A stretch of 64,000 nt of DNA. It comes from Virgibacillus siamensis. GTDB lineage: Bacteria > Bacillota > Bacilli > Bacillales > Amphibacillaceae. The notes beneath the pieces are model-generated. The model was given only the letters and a program-made list of their open reading frames with translations. It had not been told where the DNA came from and did not search any database. Position numbers and translations under genes: made by a program. Shown here piece after piece: positions 53,451-62,019 of this stretch (position 1 is its first letter; every line of letters begins with the position of its first letter). The stretch spans positions 1,860,001 through 1,924,000 of the forward strand of contig NZ_FUIH01000007.1 of NCBI RefSeq assembly GCF_900162695.1. The letters run 5' to 3'.

Positions 53451-54486
53451 GTTGCTCACCCTCTTTTCTGTAGCTCGGAACTTTGACTTCCAAACGCGTT
53501 CCTTCATCCGGCAAACTGACTACTTTGAATGTACCGCCGATTTGGTAAGCACGTTCCCGCATATTCTCAAGTCCATATGAGCTCGTTTTTACCTGCTCCA
53601 AATCAAACCCAATTCCATCATCAACGACACGCATAATAATCATTTCATCGCGTTCAATCAGCATCACATTCAGCGATGATGCTTTTGCATGCCGCAGTGT
53701 GTTCGAAACCGATTCCTGCAAAATTCGGAACAGCTGATCTTCCACACCTTTGTCGATTGTAAAGGCTTCTGCTTTCCATTCAATCTTCATTGGTACTTTT
53801 TGCGTCAGTTCAACGAGCAGTTCTTTGACACCTTCCTGCAGAGATTTCCCTTTCAATGGTACAGGACGCAGATGCAGCAACAATGCCCGCATTTCCAGCT
53901 GTGATTGATGTATCATTTTTTCCACCATTTGCAGCTGTTTACGGATTGAGGTATCTTCAGGAGGGTTCATTTCATTAATAGCTGACATCATCATCGACGC
54001 CGCAAACAACTGCTGACTGACTGAATCATGCAATTCTCTTGCCAGTCTGTTCCGCTCCTGGACAACTATTTCCTGCAGACTTTTTTCCCGTTCCTGCGCC
54101 CGCTCTGTTACAAGACGTTGTGCATGCTCGGTTTGCAGACGGATTTTTTCCTGTATCTGTCCAACATGATATCGTATTTTTTCAAGTTCTTTAAAAGGTT
54201 CTTCATCATCCGAAAGTTTTTGCCCCTTGGCCACTTCATCAAGATGTTTTTCCACCCGTTGAATTCGCTGCCGCCAATACCAGGCTGTCATAATTCCGAT
54301 CACGGCACCTGCCGTAATAGGGGTCCCCACCACATATACAATGAACGGAACATCGTATAGTGTTTTTTGTACGATATAGGACCAATCATCCGGCGGGAAT
54401 GCAGCAAAAGTTATACCAACTACAGCAAGCGTAATAAATAAACTGAAAAATATCGCGGTAACGACGTGTCGGAAAATCGTACTCAT
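53443..54486 (-). CDS. liaS: Sensor histidine kinase LiaS
   Basis: 347 residues. Two spans (about 12-32 and 48-68), a short loop between them, a HAMP-like linker, the HisKA_3 phosphoacceptor His in RNRLARELHDSVSQQLFAAS, and the ATPase region with VDDGIGFD and SYGLENMRERA. Intramembrane-sensing kinase that responds to lipid II-acting antibiotics. Overlaps liaF by 4 bp. Confidence 0.93.
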   Translation of the reverse strand: MSTIFRHVVTAIFFSLFITLAVVGITFAAFPPDDWSYIVQKTLYDVPFIVYVVGTPITAGAVIGIMTAWYWRQRIQRVEKHLDEVAKGQKLSDDEEPFKELEKIRYHVGQIQEKIRLQTEHAQRLVTERAQEREKSLQEIVVQERNRLARELHDSVSQQLFAASMMMSAINEMNPPEDTSIRKQLQMVEKMIHQSQLEMRALLLHLRPVPLKGKSLQEGVKELLVELTQKVPMKIEWKAEAFTIDKGVEDQLFRILQESVSNTLRHAKASSLNVMLIERDEMIIMRVVDDGIGFDLEQVKTSSYGLENMRERAYQIGGTFKVVSLPDEGTRLEVKVPSYRKEGEQLD

Positions 54487-55214
54487 ATCCGTTTCACCTC
54501 GATATCCCCGGAAAACTGCGAGGTAACAATTTTTACCCGGGAAGAGGCATGATCATATTGTTCCGTCTGGTAAAAAAGTGACTGATTCATCAATTTCCGG
54601 TGATGATTCCCTAAAATATGCGCCCTCCCAAAAACAGCGCTGTGATGAATACTTACTTCTACTTCATACGGCACAAAGATTGTAATATTGCCAAGAACAT
54701 GACGGATGGAGATGACCGCGGTATCATTTGGCAGCACTGTATTGCTTAAATCAATAGTCCGGTCACCAAAAGCACCATGTATATTTACATCCCGCCATTG
54801 ATATACCGTATCCGTTGTTTGCTGATCACCGAACAATTTATGACCAAAGAGCGGGGTGATTTGTACTGTCGGTTGTTCATTAACAATATCCGGACCCGGC
54901 AATGACGGCTTAATAATGTCGGATTCCTGTTTGGATTTAGAATAGTTTACTAAAAACAGTACAATTGCCGCGACAATCAGAAATCGGACCGCCAGCATAT
55001 TCAAAACGGAAAAAACTAAACTGATTAATCCAAGCCAGAAAAAGATTTTCCCCCATAATTTGGTGAAGTGTTTCCAGCCGATATAAATAAAAAATCCGGA
55101 AAACAAAGCGGATACTATCATCCCGCCGTGAAAAAAAGCGATTTCGATTACAAAGAGAATCACTCCAATAATGAATATCCAGTTTAAGGTGTCCGTTGAT
55201 AATCGATGAAACAT
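54483..55214 (-). CDS. liaF: LiaF-like inhibitor of LiaRS
   Basis: 243 residues from ATG 55214 (GGAGGGTCACTTC upstream). Four N-terminal spans (to about 95), then a soluble C-terminal domain typical of cell wall-active antibiotic response proteins (NTVLPNDTAVISIRHVLGNI). LiaF keeps LiaS inactive without stress. Same operon as liaS. Confidence 0.9.
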   Translation of the reverse strand: MFHRLSTDTLNWIFIIGVILFVIEIAFFHGGMIVSALFSGFFIYIGWKHFTKLWGKIFFWLGLISLVFSVLNMLAVRFLIVAAIVLFLVNYSKSKQESDIIKPSLPGPDIVNEQPTVQITPLFGHKLFGDQQTTDTVYQWRDVNIHGAFGDRTIDLSNTVLPNDTAVISIRHVLGNITIFVPYEVEVSIHHSAVFGRAHILGNHHRKLMNQSLFYQTEQYDHASSRVKIVTSQFSGDIEVKRI

Positions 55215-55308
55215 GAAGTGACCCTCCATTCCCCATTTATGTAAAACAGACGCAGAAGTACTGCGCCTGTTCAGTATATCATTTTTTCACAGTAGGCTCT
55301 ATACTGTT

Positions 55309-55938
55309 CTAGTTAGCCTCTTCCTGCATTTCTTTTTCAAGTTTGGCAATTTTACTGTCGAACGTGCTTCTGTAATAAGAACTGTTCACTTTGTATTCTA
55401 GTCCTTCGATATATTTTTCCATTTCTGCAAAACGATGAAATGGTTTTTCGGTCGAATCATCGACTACCCGGTTAATTTGATGATTGGCGCGGGCGATATT
55501 TTCTCTTCCCATCAATTCCATCCGGCGTAAATGCATGTCTTTCAACTTATGTTTCATATCTTCGTATTTCTGTTCCAGTTCTTCCAGTTGTTGAACCGCT
55601 TCTTCACGGGAAGCTTTCATACGATCTGCCCGTGCCTGATACTCTTCATATTCCCGTACTGCAAATTCATGCATTTGTTCTTCGCCGGCTTTTTCGGCGA
55701 TACCCGCTTGACGCTGGCGCTTATCTGCCATATCTTGCGCTTTATGAAATTCTCTTGTGAACTCATCTTTTAGCTTATGCTGACGATCCACCAGCCTGCG
55801 CACTCTCTCCTTCTCCTGTTCACTTTGACGCAAATACTGGTTTAACGCTGCAATCGGGTTCTTCTGTTCTTTCTGGTCCATCATATTATGAAGATCCGCT
55901 GATACGGAATCTTTAATACGTGTAAAAATATTCGTCAT
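55309..55938 (-). CDS. liaH: LiaH-like PspA/IM30 protein
   Basis: 209 residues from ATG 55938 (AAAGGAGCG upstream). Long coiled coil of the PspA/IM30 family from about 20 to 180, opening IFTRIKDSVSADLHNMMDQ. It coats damaged membrane as large oligomers. It lies 94 bp before liaF. Confidence 0.9.
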   Translation of the reverse strand: MTNIFTRIKDSVSADLHNMMDQKEQKNPIAALNQYLRQSEQEKERVRRLVDRQHKLKDEFTREFHKAQDMADKRQRQAGIAEKAGEEQMHEFAVREYEEYQARADRMKASREEAVQQLEELEQKYEDMKHKLKDMHLRRMELMGRENIARANHQINRVVDDSTEKPFHRFAEMEKYIEGLEYKVNSSYYRSTFDSKIAKLEKEMQEEAN

Positions 55939-55988
55939 GGTTTTTCGCTCCTTTTTTAATATAAGATGTAACGTACCATTTTTATTTC

Positions 55989-56342
55989 TTATCGATTTAT
56001 TTCTGCCCATTGACGTTCAAAATTTTGAAATGGATCATTATCTTCCACAAATTGTCCTGCAGGCTGTGCATCGTCTTCTTTCCAGCTTTTATAAATCAGG
56101 TACAGCCCATATGCTGCCGCAACACCGATCACTGCATAGATATTGGAAAGGCCAATGCTTAGTACGATTAACCCTGCTATGACCCAGCCGACCTTGCCTG
56201 CTGTTGAATCACTTTTAACAAACTTTTTAAAAATCACATACAGCAGCCATACACTTAGACCAAGCAATATCATCGGTCCGAGATTTGCCAGCAAAATGAA
56301 AAAGGCAATCAGACCTCCAACAAATAACATAAATTTCTTCAT
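55989..56342 (-). CDS. liaI: LiaI-like membrane protein
   Basis: 117 residues from ATG 56342 (GAAAGGAGGCGGA upstream). Three to four spans (residues 3-85), then a hydrophilic tail ending FQNFERQWAEINR. It occupies the liaI position, and LiaI anchors LiaH to the membrane, but it is more similar in layout to Listeria lmo0954-type proteins. First gene of liaI-H-F-S-R; liaG is absent. Confidence 0.75.
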   Translation of the reverse strand: MKKFMLFVGGLIAFFILLANLGPMILLGLSVWLLYVIFKKFVKSDSTAGKVGWVIAGLIVLSIGLSNIYAVIGVAAAYGLYLIYKSWKEDDAQPAGQFVEDNDPFQNFERQWAEINR

Positions 56343-56545
56343 GCATTCCGCCTCCTTTCTTAATTCAATCTTATCGAACACAACGGTCGCACGTAATGAT
56401 CCCCAGCCATATTTTGAACTAGGTCTGAAGGCGTATATTGAAATAAAAAAATGCACCCCGTTTGAGATGCATTGCTTCATCAAGTGTTTCCGATGTAAAT
56501 TAAATACTGATTTCTTGCGGCAAGAACCAGTCCAAGTATTCGAAC

Positions 56546-57529
56546 CTATTTATTTAAATCAAACACTGCATCAGCAAGGAGTTTATACGATTTCATCCTA
56601 GCTTCATAGCTGTGTGTAATCGTTACGATCATCCATTCATCTGCATTGTATTTCTTCTGCAGTTGTTCCAACTGCGTCCTGACTTGCTGCGGATTTCCGA
56701 CAATCATTTTATGGCGCATTTTCCGGATTGTTTCCTGCTCCTCCACTGAAAATGCATAATTTTTAGCCGTACCTGCTGAAGGGACACGTCCATCCCCTTC
56801 ACCTTTTCCCTTCTGAATATTCCATAATAAACTACTCAATGCCAATTGTTCTGCTTCCGCCGTCGTTTCAGCACAAATAACCGAAACAGTCACGATTGCT
56901 CCTGTTCCATCCTCTTTGTATTTTTTTACAATCGCCGGACCATCCGCATCACTCATAAAGTGACCAAATACATATGGCAGTCCTTTCCGGGAAGCAAGTA
57001 AGGCACTTTTTTCACTCGTTCCAAGCAGCCATACTGTTGGCGAACGATGGGGCACCGGCGTCGGCTTGATTTTGGAAAACATCTGATCTTCCGCAAAATC
57101 GTTATGTAAAAAGTGCAGCAGGTCATCAAGTGCATCCGGCATCCGACGTACATTTTCCAAAAAATTACCAGAGAGTGCGATGGATGCTTCAGCTGATCCA
57201 CCTGGTGCACGGCCAATACCCAAATCAACACGATCCGGATATAACGTTGCTAACAAGTTATACGTTTCCGCAACATGGTACGGCTTATAATGCGGCAAAA
57301 GAACAGCACCTGCACCAATGCGGATTCGCTTCGTATATGATCCAATTAACCCAAGCATAACATCCGGATTGGGACAAGCGAGTCCATCCATATCATGATG
57401 TTCTGCTATCCAATACCGAGTGTAACCAAGCTCGTCCGCCAGCACAGCCAGTTCAAGCGATGCATGCAACGCATCCCGGGCTGATTTTCCGGATGAAATT
57501 GGTGACTGATCCAAAATACTAAGTTTCAT
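56546..57529 (-). CDS. Luciferase-like flavin-dependent oxidoreductase
   Basis: 327 residues, LLM class monooxygenase. Signature parts: YWIAEHHDMDGLACPNPDV and VDLGIGRAPGGS. The fold uses FMNH2; the substrate is unknown. Overlaps the upstream DUF1836 gene by 4 bp, so the pair is co-translated. Confidence 0.85.
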   Translation of the reverse strand: MKLSILDQSPISSGKSARDALHASLELAVLADELGYTRYWIAEHHDMDGLACPNPDVMLGLIGSYTKRIRIGAGAVLLPHYKPYHVAETYNLLATLYPDRVDLGIGRAPGGSAEASIALSGNFLENVRRMPDALDDLLHFLHNDFAEDQMFSKIKPTPVPHRSPTVWLLGTSEKSALLASRKGLPYVFGHFMSDADGPAIVKKYKEDGTGAIVTVSVICAETTAEAEQLALSSLLWNIQKGKGEGDGRVPSAGTAKNYAFSVEEQETIRKMRHKMIVGNPQQVRTQLEQLQKKYNADEWMIVTITHSYEARMKSYKLLADAVFDLNK

Positions 57530-58116
57530 TTTTGATGCCCCTTTTCTTCTTTCCCGATGGCATCGACCATTTTTTCCGCTGCCCTTCGATAGTAATTACT
57601 CATATTTGTCATGACTGCAACCATTAATAATTGTTCCAGATACTTTTTGTCATCATCATCCAAATGCTTTACCTTCTCATGAACCGCATCTGAATGTTGA
57701 TGTACAGCTTTCGAAAACTGATCCACATTATCCCTGTCAAGCTTCAGATAACAGTCGTAAAAGTCTTGCAGATTAAAGGCTTTATCCGTTATATTTTCAT
57801 TCAGCTTTTCAAGCGTCTGTTTAACATCGTTGATGGATAGTGCACCTTTCATTTGATAGATCATACTGATAAGCATCAAATGTTCTCGTGAATATTTTTT
57901 ATTTTTAACCGGAAAAAATAACTTGCCCTTGGCATAATTATTAATCATCGTTTTCGTCAATACTTTTTCATCATCATTTCGTTTGGACGCAGCGAATTTA
58001 TTCTCAAATAATTGTATCACCTGATCCATGTACAGATTTAAATCCGGAATATCCTCCAATGTTAATTGGGAATCTAAATGCATATTATCAATAAAGTGTT
58101 CCATATTATTCATCAT
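57526..58116 (-). CDS. DUF1836 protein, putative DNA-binding regulator
   Basis: 196 residues from ATG 58116 (ACTGGAGTTTT upstream). DUF1836 proteins carry a MerR-like winged helix, here LTKTMINNYAKGKLFFPVKN and YSREHLMLISMIYQMK. The rest is helical. It may regulate its own operon with the flavin monooxygenase; inferred. Confidence 0.8.
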   Translation of the reverse strand: MMNNMEHFIDNMHLDSQLTLEDIPDLNLYMDQVIQLFENKFAASKRNDDEKVLTKTMINNYAKGKLFFPVKNKKYSREHLMLISMIYQMKGALSINDVKQTLEKLNENITDKAFNLQDFYDCYLKLDRDNVDQFSKAVHQHSDAVHEKVKHLDDDDKKYLEQLLMVAVMTNMSNYYRRAAEKMVDAIGKEEKGHQK

Positions 58117-58244
58117 AAAACTCCAGTTTGTTTTTTGTACATTATACGAAATATCGGCGCTAAAGTAAATGTTGACTACATAATGATATGCGTATATCAT
58201 TGTTATATAGTTTTAAAAACTACATACAAAAAGGGGTTAATTTA

Positions 58245-58892
58245 ATGAGTGTTTATATTCGCGAACCAGTTAATGGACTGACACACTTATTAGGAGCATT
58301 TTTATCATTTGCAGGGCTGCTTGCTTTGGTCATTAAAGCCGTGGAAACATCGGAATCAGCACTTGCGCTGGCATCGGTCATTGTCTTCGGAATCAGCATG
58401 ATTTTACTTTACAGTGCATCTGCCACGTATCATATGGTGATTGCAAAAGATCATGTCATCGCATTTCTCAGACGAATTGATCACTCGATGATTTTCGTTT
58501 TGATTGCGGGAACGTATACACCATTTTGTCTGATCAGTCTGCGTGGCACAACCGGATGGACGTTATTCAGTATCATAACGGCAATCGCTGTCGCCGGCGT
58601 AACTTTTAAATTAATCTGGTTTCATGCACCACGACTGTTATCCACTGTTCTATACGTTGCGATGGGATGGATTGTAATCTTTTACAGTGCACACCTGCTG
58701 CCGATTATCGGCGGCGAAGGAATGTTCTTGCTCATGCTTGGCGGTTTTTTTTACACAGTTGGCGCCCTGATTTACTGGAAAAAACCAGCATTCCTGTCAT
58801 TTAAACACTTTGGATTCCACGAAATATTTCACCTGTTTATCATGGCCGGAACATTATGTCACTTTTTCTGTATATATGGATATGTATTATAA
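58245..58892 (+). CDS. Hemolysin III / TrhA family membrane protein
   Basis: 215 residues from ATG 58245 (AAAAAGGGG upstream). Seven spans, PAQR superfamily, with EPVNGLTHLLGAF, SATYHMV and HEIFHLFIMAGTLCHF, which hold the conserved metal-binding His. Members influence membrane lipid and energy metabolism; the haemolysin name is historical. Confidence 0.88.
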   Translation: MSVYIREPVNGLTHLLGAFLSFAGLLALVIKAVETSESALALASVIVFGISMILLYSASATYHMVIAKDHVIAFLRRIDHSMIFVLIAGTYTPFCLISLRGTTGWTLFSIITAIAVAGVTFKLIWFHAPRLLSTVLYVAMGWIVIFYSAHLLPIIGGEGMFLLMLGGFFYTVGALIYWKKPAFLSFKHFGFHEIFHLFIMAGTLCHFFCIYGYVL

Positions 58893-58921
58893 AAAAAGCA
58901 GCCAATCGGGCTGCTTTTTTT
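58892..58921. terminator. Bidirectional terminator
   Basis: AAAAAGCAGCC and GGCTGCTTTTTT around AATCG, between the convergent hemolysin-III-like and MFS genes; runs of A and T on both sides. Confidence 0.88.
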
Positions 58922-60105
58922 TATTGATTCTCCACCACTTCATATTCCTTTTCTGCTTTTGCAAAACCTATGCTGTAGAGGAAGAGCAGTATCACAATAC
59001 TTAAAATCGAAAATCCATAAATAAAGTGGTAGCTTGTTACAGATACCAGCATTCCCAATCCGGTTGAACCGATAGCCATTCCCAAATCCATTGAGGAGAA
59101 AAACATCGCATTTGCTGTCCCCTGCTTGTGTCTTTCCACAAAGCTGACTGCAATTGCTTGCAATGTCGGGGTGACAATCCCGTACGAAATACCATAGAAT
59201 ACCCCTGCAACGAGCAATGTTATCGTATGATGTGTAATAGACAAAAGAAACAATGCAATCATTCCGGAAATTGCCGCGGGGTATATAACAACTTTATGTC
59301 CATATTTGTCAAACCATTTTCCGGAAAACGGCCGAATAACAGTCATCATAATCGTCATGACAAGGAAAAACAGGGAAACAGATTTCAATCCCGCTTCGTT
59401 TCCGAGTCCGCTCAAGAAACTGATAACCCCTCCTAATGTAATCGTGAAAAATACAGTTAAAATACATGGAAGCAATGCCTTTTTATCAAAAACATATTCC
59501 TTCAGTGTAATGTCTGCTGTCTCATTTTCGGAAACAATCATTTCAGGAGCCTTGACAAAAAAACATAATAAAAGTGCTGCAATGGTAAGGATAACTGAAA
59601 AAATAATCATTACATTGTATGAATAAAACTGAAGTAATGCCAGCGCAAACATTGGAGCAACACTCGTTCCGATACTAGTTGCCATGCCATAATACCCTAT
59701 CCCCTCGCCAAGGCGTTTTACAGGAATGATAGTCGTTGCCATTGTCGCAAAAATCGTTGACACAATCCCGAATCCAATCCCATGAATTGCCCGAAGACTA
59801 AGCAGAACAGCAATAGAATCCTGTTCATAGCTCAGGCCAACTGAAACGACAAGGAGGATTAAAGCGGCTGTACTGATCACTTTCATATTAATTTTTTGCA
59901 TCATATAACCAATCAGCGGACGCGTTAAAATTGCGGCAGCCATAAAAACGGTCGTCATCAATCCGGCTTGTGTCGGGTCGTTTTTTACCGATGTAATATA
60001 TGCCGGAAAACCTGCCGTTAATAACTGCAGGCATAGAAAAAATAAAAAGGCCATTACAACAATGGCCAAAAATTGGGGTGTCCATAACTTTGGTGCATTT
60101 CTCAT
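58921..60105 (-). CDS. MFS transporter co-transcribed with MarR
   Basis: 394 residues, 12 spans, drug/H+ antiporter-like (YwoG/YfmO type by appearance): FLFFLCLQLLTAGFPAYI in helix 1, RPLIGYMMQKINMKV in the first loop, GIGFGIVSTIFATMATT in helix 4. It starts 6 bp after the marR stop. It is likely an efflux pump under control of that repressor. Confidence 0.83.
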   Translation of the reverse strand: MRNAPKLWTPQFLAIVVMAFLFFLCLQLLTAGFPAYITSVKNDPTQAGLMTTVFMAAAILTRPLIGYMMQKINMKVISTAALILLVVSVGLSYEQDSIAVLLSLRAIHGIGFGIVSTIFATMATTIIPVKRLGEGIGYYGMATSIGTSVAPMFALALLQFYSYNVMIIFSVILTIAALLLCFFVKAPEMIVSENETADITLKEYVFDKKALLPCILTVFFTITLGGVISFLSGLGNEAGLKSVSLFFLVMTIMMTVIRPFSGKWFDKYGHKVVIYPAAISGMIALFLLSITHHTITLLVAGVFYGISYGIVTPTLQAIAVSFVERHKQGTANAMFFSSMDLGMAIGSTGLGMLVSVTSYHFIYGFSILSIVILLFLYSIGFAKAEKEYEVVENQ

Positions 60106-60111
60106 ATAAAT

Positions 60112-60573
60112 CTATTCCTTCTTTCTGTTCCATTCAATTTCCAATAAGCTATCAATGTTGTTTTCCAGGGAGGAAAGTACTTCCTGATAAAGCCGCAGTT
60201 TTTCCGAATCAATGTCACCGATCAATTCACTGTAAACCTCTTTCAGGTATGGCCCCACACTATTTACCAGATTGGATCCTTTTTCGGTAATCTGTATTAA
60301 AAAGGAACGTCGGTCATCCGGATTCTGCACCCTTGTGGTATATTCGTGTTTTTCCAGTAAATCAAGGATTTTCGTTAATGTGGCTTTATCTTTATCAGCT
60401 CGTTCAGACAAAGTTCTTTGGTTGATTAGACCGGATTCATAAACAGTTCGTAAAACGGCCCATTGCTCTGTGGTAATGTTGAACTCCTTCAAATGATGAT
60501 TAATAATCCGTGATATTTTCTTGCTGAGACGGACTGTGGCTGAACCAATCGCTTTATCTAAACTCAAGGACAT
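60112..60573 (-). CDS. MarR family transcriptional regulator
   Basis: 153 residues from ATG 60573 (GAAGGGAGC upstream). Winged helix with LSERADKDKATLTKILDLLE as recognition region and the DDRRSFLIQITEKG wing. It heads the operon with the MFS gene and probably represses it; a TTTGTGCACAAA site lies upstream. Confidence 0.88.
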   Translation of the reverse strand: MSLSLDKAIGSATVRLSKKISRIINHHLKEFNITTEQWAVLRTVYESGLINQRTLSERADKDKATLTKILDLLEKHEYTTRVQNPDDRRSFLIQITEKGSNLVNSVGPYLKEVYSELIGDIDSEKLRLYQEVLSSLENNIDSLLEIEWNRKKE

Positions 60574-60624
60574 GGCACATGCTCCCTTCATTCCAATCTT
60601 AATTAAGTATACACGAAAAGTATG

Positions 60625-60651
60625 TTTGTGTAAATATAATTTGTGCACAAA
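60625..60651 (-). promoter_or_regulatory. Candidate MarR operator
   Basis: TTTGTGCACAAA (60640-60651) is a perfect 12-bp palindrome, and TTTGTGTAAA (60625-60634) is a close half-copy, 15 bp away, in the marR leader. Probable autoregulatory site. Confidence 0.6.
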
Positions 60652-60666
60652 CTAAAATAAATGATA

Positions 60667-60696
60667 AAAATGATCCGGTATTCGCCGGATCATTTT
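60667..60696. terminator. Terminator after the M42 peptidase
   Basis: AAATGATCCGG and CCGGATCATTT with loop TATTCG, flanked by A and T runs on both sides. Confidence 0.87.
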
Positions 60697-60701
60697 TTAG
60701 T

Positions 60702-61757
60702 TTAGTATTCTACCAGATCAGATTGCACGTAGTGATATAGTAATTTTTCCGTATGATGAAGTGACTTCTCATGTGTTCGCTCATATGCATGGGATGAATC
60801 GATTCCGGGACCAATCAAACCATGGATAATATCATGACCGGCACGTATTGCGGCCGATGCATCAGAACCATAGTAAGGATAGATATCAAGCTTATATTCA
60901 ATATCATTTGATTCTGCAAGCTGAACAAGGTGCTTACGCAATTCATAATGGTATGGTCCGCTGGCATCTTTGACACAGATGGAAACAGTATATTCATCAG
61001 TGGATTGTCCGTCCCCCATGGCACCCATATCAACTGCCATGTATTCCACTGTTTCCGGAGTAATATTTGAATTTCCGCCATAACCGATTTCTTCATTATT
61101 TGAGATCAGGAAATGAGTCGTGTATGGGAGTGTTATATCTTCTTCTTTCAGTCGTTTAATAAGCTGCAGCAGCACAGCCACACTTGCCTTGTCATCAAGG
61201 TGACGGGATTTAACGAATCCGGTATCGGTCAATTGAACACGGGGATCAAACGCAACAAAATCGCCTACCTCAATTCCAAGCTTACGTATATCATCAGCAT
61301 TTTCCACTTCCGCATCAATACGTACTTCCATATTTTCCTGATTCCGCTCAGCTTTACCTGCATCTTTATATACATGGACGGAGGTCTGATGCATCAAAAT
61401 TGTTCCGGTGAATTTTTTACCATCGGATGTTTGGATTTCGCAGTATTCCCCTTCGACTGCATTATAATGGAAACCGCCAATCAAATTGATGCGAAGACGA
61501 CCATTATCTTTTACCTCTTTAACCATTGCCCCTAATGTATCAACATGGGCTGTCAGCATTCGGTGTTCGGTTTTGCTCTTGCCGGGTAATGTTGCAATTA
61601 AACCGCCTTTCCGATTCCGTTTTGTTCCCACCTGCAAATCTTTTAAATAATTTTCCACAAAACTTATAACCTTTGCAGTATTTCCGGACGGACTCGGAAT
61701 GGAAACCAATTGTTTAAGCAGTTCCTTTGTTTCGTTAATGTTTGGATATACAGCCAT
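60702..61757 (-). CDS. M42 family aminopeptidase
   Basis: 351 residues. Metal ligands of the M42 family are all present: LTAHVDTLGAM, SRHLDDKASV, LISNNEEIGYGG, MAVDMGAMGD and GIDSSHAYERTH. These are cobalt/zinc aminopeptidases forming tetrahedral dodecamers (YhfE/FrvX/glutamyl aminopeptidase group). AAGGGGGAAACG precedes the ATG. Confidence 0.9.
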   Translation of the reverse strand: MAVYPNINETKELLKQLVSIPSPSGNTAKVISFVENYLKDLQVGTKRNRKGGLIATLPGKSKTEHRMLTAHVDTLGAMVKEVKDNGRLRINLIGGFHYNAVEGEYCEIQTSDGKKFTGTILMHQTSVHVYKDAGKAERNQENMEVRIDAEVENADDIRKLGIEVGDFVAFDPRVQLTDTGFVKSRHLDDKASVAVLLQLIKRLKEEDITLPYTTHFLISNNEEIGYGGNSNITPETVEYMAVDMGAMGDGQSTDEYTVSICVKDASGPYHYELRKHLVQLAESNDIEYKLDIYPYYGSDASAAIRAGHDIIHGLIGPGIDSSHAYERTHEKSLHHTEKLLYHYVQSDLVEY

Positions 61758-61883
61758 AAAACGTTTCCCCCTTCTATGTATTTATCAGTTTCATTGTAAC
61801 ATAAGAAGGATTTTTGGCAGTTCACTGCCGCTAATGGCAACAATCTAAATGGCTGCCGAATGAACATATCGAAAGTGTGTATT

Positions 61884-62012
61884 TCAAAAAAAGAACGGTA
61901 CCCAGACCAAGCCTGAGCACCGTTGACACGCATGCTTCTAGTGAAGTGAAGTATATTTCCGCAGCTGGGTACAGGCACCGAGTTCTTCTTTTGACAGAAC
62001 TCGCTTGCCCAG
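61884..62012 (-). ncRNA. Structured RNA element with terminator and alternative pairing
   Basis: Leftward, just after the permease stop: CCTGGGCAAG, a hairpin CGAGTTCT/AGAACTCG (62003-61996 and 61986-61979), GTACCCAG (61972-61965), then a terminator AACGGTGCTCAG/CTGGGTACCGTT (61924-61913 and 61905-61894) and TTCTTTTTTT. CCCAG can pair with the 5' CTGGG or the 3' CTGGG, the latter breaking the terminator. I do not recognise the class; it could be a riboswitch-like leader of the M42 gene or a 3' UTR RNA. Confidence 0.55.
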
Positions 62013-62019
62013 GAATCAA

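Noticed and set aside
56360..56420. LiaR binding site upstream of liaI
   Set aside because: Some half-site-like sequence is present, but I could not fit it to a remembered LiaR/VraR consensus well enough to report it.
61884..62012. Small SRP RNA
   Set aside because: A short stretch (CGGTGCCTGTACCC) recalls the SRP RNA 5' region, but the segment is far too short and lacks the GGAAG/GCAGCA core of the SRP S domain.
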